Of a DNA stretch of 64,000 bases, positions 63,050 through 64,000 are shown in pieces (the first letter of the stretch is position 1; each line of letters starts with the position of its first letter). Under the pieces are notes generated by a model. The model was given only the letters and a program-made list of their open reading frames with translations, searched no databases and was not told the origin of the DNA. The position numbers and the translations under genes are program-made. Location of the stretch: positions 55,804-119,803 of the forward strand of contig CAJWVO010000003.1 in the NCBI GenBank assembly GCA_913048465.1, written 5' to 3'. This DNA comes from an uncultured Nitrosomonadales bacterium. GTDB lineage: Bacteria; Pseudomonadota; Gammaproteobacteria; Burkholderiales; Methylophilaceae.

Positions 63050-64000
63050 TTACTTATCCTCTTCTTTTTTTTCTTCGTTTACTTCTTCAAATTCAGCATC
63101 AACTACGTCACCATCAACTGTTTTTTCTGAATTTGCGTCAGCAGAGCCTGCTTGTTGATTTTGACCAGGTTGATTTTGCTGAGAGGCATAAACTTTTTCA
63201 CCAAATTTTTGTGCTGACTCGGCCAATGCTTTAGATTTTTCTTCAATTTTGGCTTTATCGTCTGATGTAATTGTCTCCTCTAAATCTTTAACAGCAGCTT
63301 CAATTTTTTCTTTTTCACCATCTTCTAATTTATCAGCATGATCAGTCATTGATTTTTTAGTCCCGTGGATCAGTGCTTCGGCAGAGTTTTTTGCATCAAC
63401 AAGCTCTTTGAGCTTTTTATCTTCTTCTGCATATTTTGCCGCATCTTCTTCCATTTTCTTAATTTCTTCTTCACTTAATCCACTATTGGCCTTAATGGTA
63501 ATTTTGTTTTCTTTACCTGTCGCCTTATCCTTTGCTGATACATTTAATATACCGTTAGCATCAATATCAAATGTCACCTCAATTTGTGGAGTTCCTCTAG
63601 CAGCAGGTGGAATGTCTGTTAAATTAAATTGCCCAAGACTCTTATTACCACTCGCCATTTCTCTCTCACCTTGGAGGACATGGATAGTTACAGCACTTTG
63701 GTTATCTTCAGCCGTGGAGAAGACTTGCGAGGCTTTAGTAGGAATAGTGGTATTTTTCTTGATTAGCTTGGTACACACACCACCTAATGTTTCAATACCA
63801 AGACTTAATGGCGTCACATCCAGCAATAGAACATCTTTAACATCTCCTTGGAGAACACCGCCCTGAACTGCAGCACCAACTGCAACAGCCTCATCGGGGT
63901 TAACATCTTTTCTTGGGTCAACATTAAAGATCGACTTAACTTTTTCTTGCACTTTTGGCATACGGGTTTGACCACCAACAAGAATGACATCTGAAATATC
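63050..64000 (-). CDS. dnaK: Chaperone DnaK (Hsp70), C-terminal part
   Basis: Only the 3' part (about 316 codons) is inside the window; the frame is open to 64000. It covers the end of the ATPase domain ([36 protein letters not shown]), the linker and substrate-binding domain ([60 protein letters not shown]) and the helical lid, ending in a Gln/Asp-rich tail with [12 protein letters not shown]. No frameshift is seen. An upstream CIRCE site, if any, lies outside the window. Confidence 0.97.
   Translation of the reverse strand, partial: DISDVILVGGQTRMPKVQEKVKSIFNVDPRKDVNPDEAVAVGAAVQGGVLQGDVKDVLLLDVTPLSLGIETLGGVCTKLIKKNTTIPTKASQVFSTAEDNQSAVTIHVLQGEREMASGNKSLGQFNLTDIPPAARGTPQIEVTFDIDANGILNVSAKDKATGKENKITIKANSGLSEEEIKKMEEDAAKYAEEDKKLKELVDAKNSAEALIHGTKKSMTDHADKLEDGEKEKIEAAVKDLEETITSDDKAKIEEKSKALAESAQKFGEKVYASQQNQPGQNQQAGSADANSEKTVDGDVVDAEFEEVNEEKKEEDK

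Noticed and set aside
63408..63866. Long plus-strand frame opposite dnaK
   Set aside because: It runs antisense to a highly conserved dnaK region; such frames arise from the codon bias of the real gene.

Overview
The window is a gene-dense, low-GC stretch of a bacterial chromosome made almost entirely of conserved housekeeping genes. Blocks such as glyQ-glyS-gmhB-plsC-M48 peptidase, lnt-corC-ybeY-ybeZ-miaB, folK-deoxynucleoside kinase-panB-panC, TPR-lolB-ispE-tRNA-Gln-prs-rplY-pth-ychF and ubiE-ubiJ-ubiB are typical of Betaproteobacteria. The AT richness, tiny intergenic gaps and many stop/start overlaps suggest a streamlined aquatic lineage. My best guess is a Methylophilaceae relative of the OM43/LD28 type. 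That is an inference from gene order and composition; no rRNA is present to settle it.

Layout. 1-6795 (minus): lysC (5' part), alaS, recX, recA, pncC, pgpA, thiL and a mogA-like gene. 6838-9431: a secreted PDZ protein and pmbA on plus, with darP between them on minus. 9443-17320 (minus): mlaA, phr, rlmH, rsfS, panD, panC, a divergent panB, a deoxynucleoside kinase, folK, pcnB and a PduO-type cobalamin adenosyltransferase. 17352-19864: murI (+), CHCC zinc-finger protein and ilvE (-), SCO1 lipoprotein (+). 19856-30278 (minus): M48-like peptidase, plsC, gmhB, glyS, glyQ, lnt, a small exported protein, corC, ybeY, ybeZ and miaB. 30343-36743: cysG (+), an EnvZ/OmpR pair (-), an EF-hand protein and a FemAB-like acetyltransferase (+), waaG and a DUF2970 membrane protein (-). 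36853-43552 (minus): tRNA-Met, ychF, pth, rplY, prs, tRNA-Gln, ispE, lolB and a large TPR protein. 43700-48476 (plus): a GldA/F/G-like ABC cluster with a DUF4340 protein, then mutM. 48444-56722 (minus): a sodium/solute symporter, ubiB, ubiJ, ubiE, a DUF971 gene, rpoH, ftsX, ftsE and ftsY. 56813-61856 (plus): two M16 peptidase-family genes, rsmD, coaD, a YfhL-type ferredoxin, a 2OG-Fe(II) oxygenase and gloA. 61853-64000 (minus): dnaJ and the 3' half of dnaK.

Shared themes. Envelope biogenesis recurs: lipoprotein maturation and sorting (lnt, lolB), lipid asymmetry (mlaA), LPS core (gmhB, waaG), phospholipid synthesis (plsC, pgpA), ubiquinone synthesis and division (ftsEX). Cofactor supply recurs too (panBCD/coaD, folK, thiL, cysG, mog). 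Regulation visible in the DNA includes a textbook CIRCE operator on a sigma-70-type promoter in front of rpoH, paired 11-bp-period direct repeats in front of ompR, and good promoters for tRNA-Met and panD.

No mobile element, prophage, CRISPR array, rRNA or defence island was seen, and no gap without a gene reaches 300 bases. I did not find a convincing new multi-gene system. The most unusual items are the CIRCE-rpoH arrangement, an rsmD reading frame with no standard start codon, a PanB lacking the usual catalytic glutamate, and extreme packing in which seven of eight convergent gene pairs overlap.
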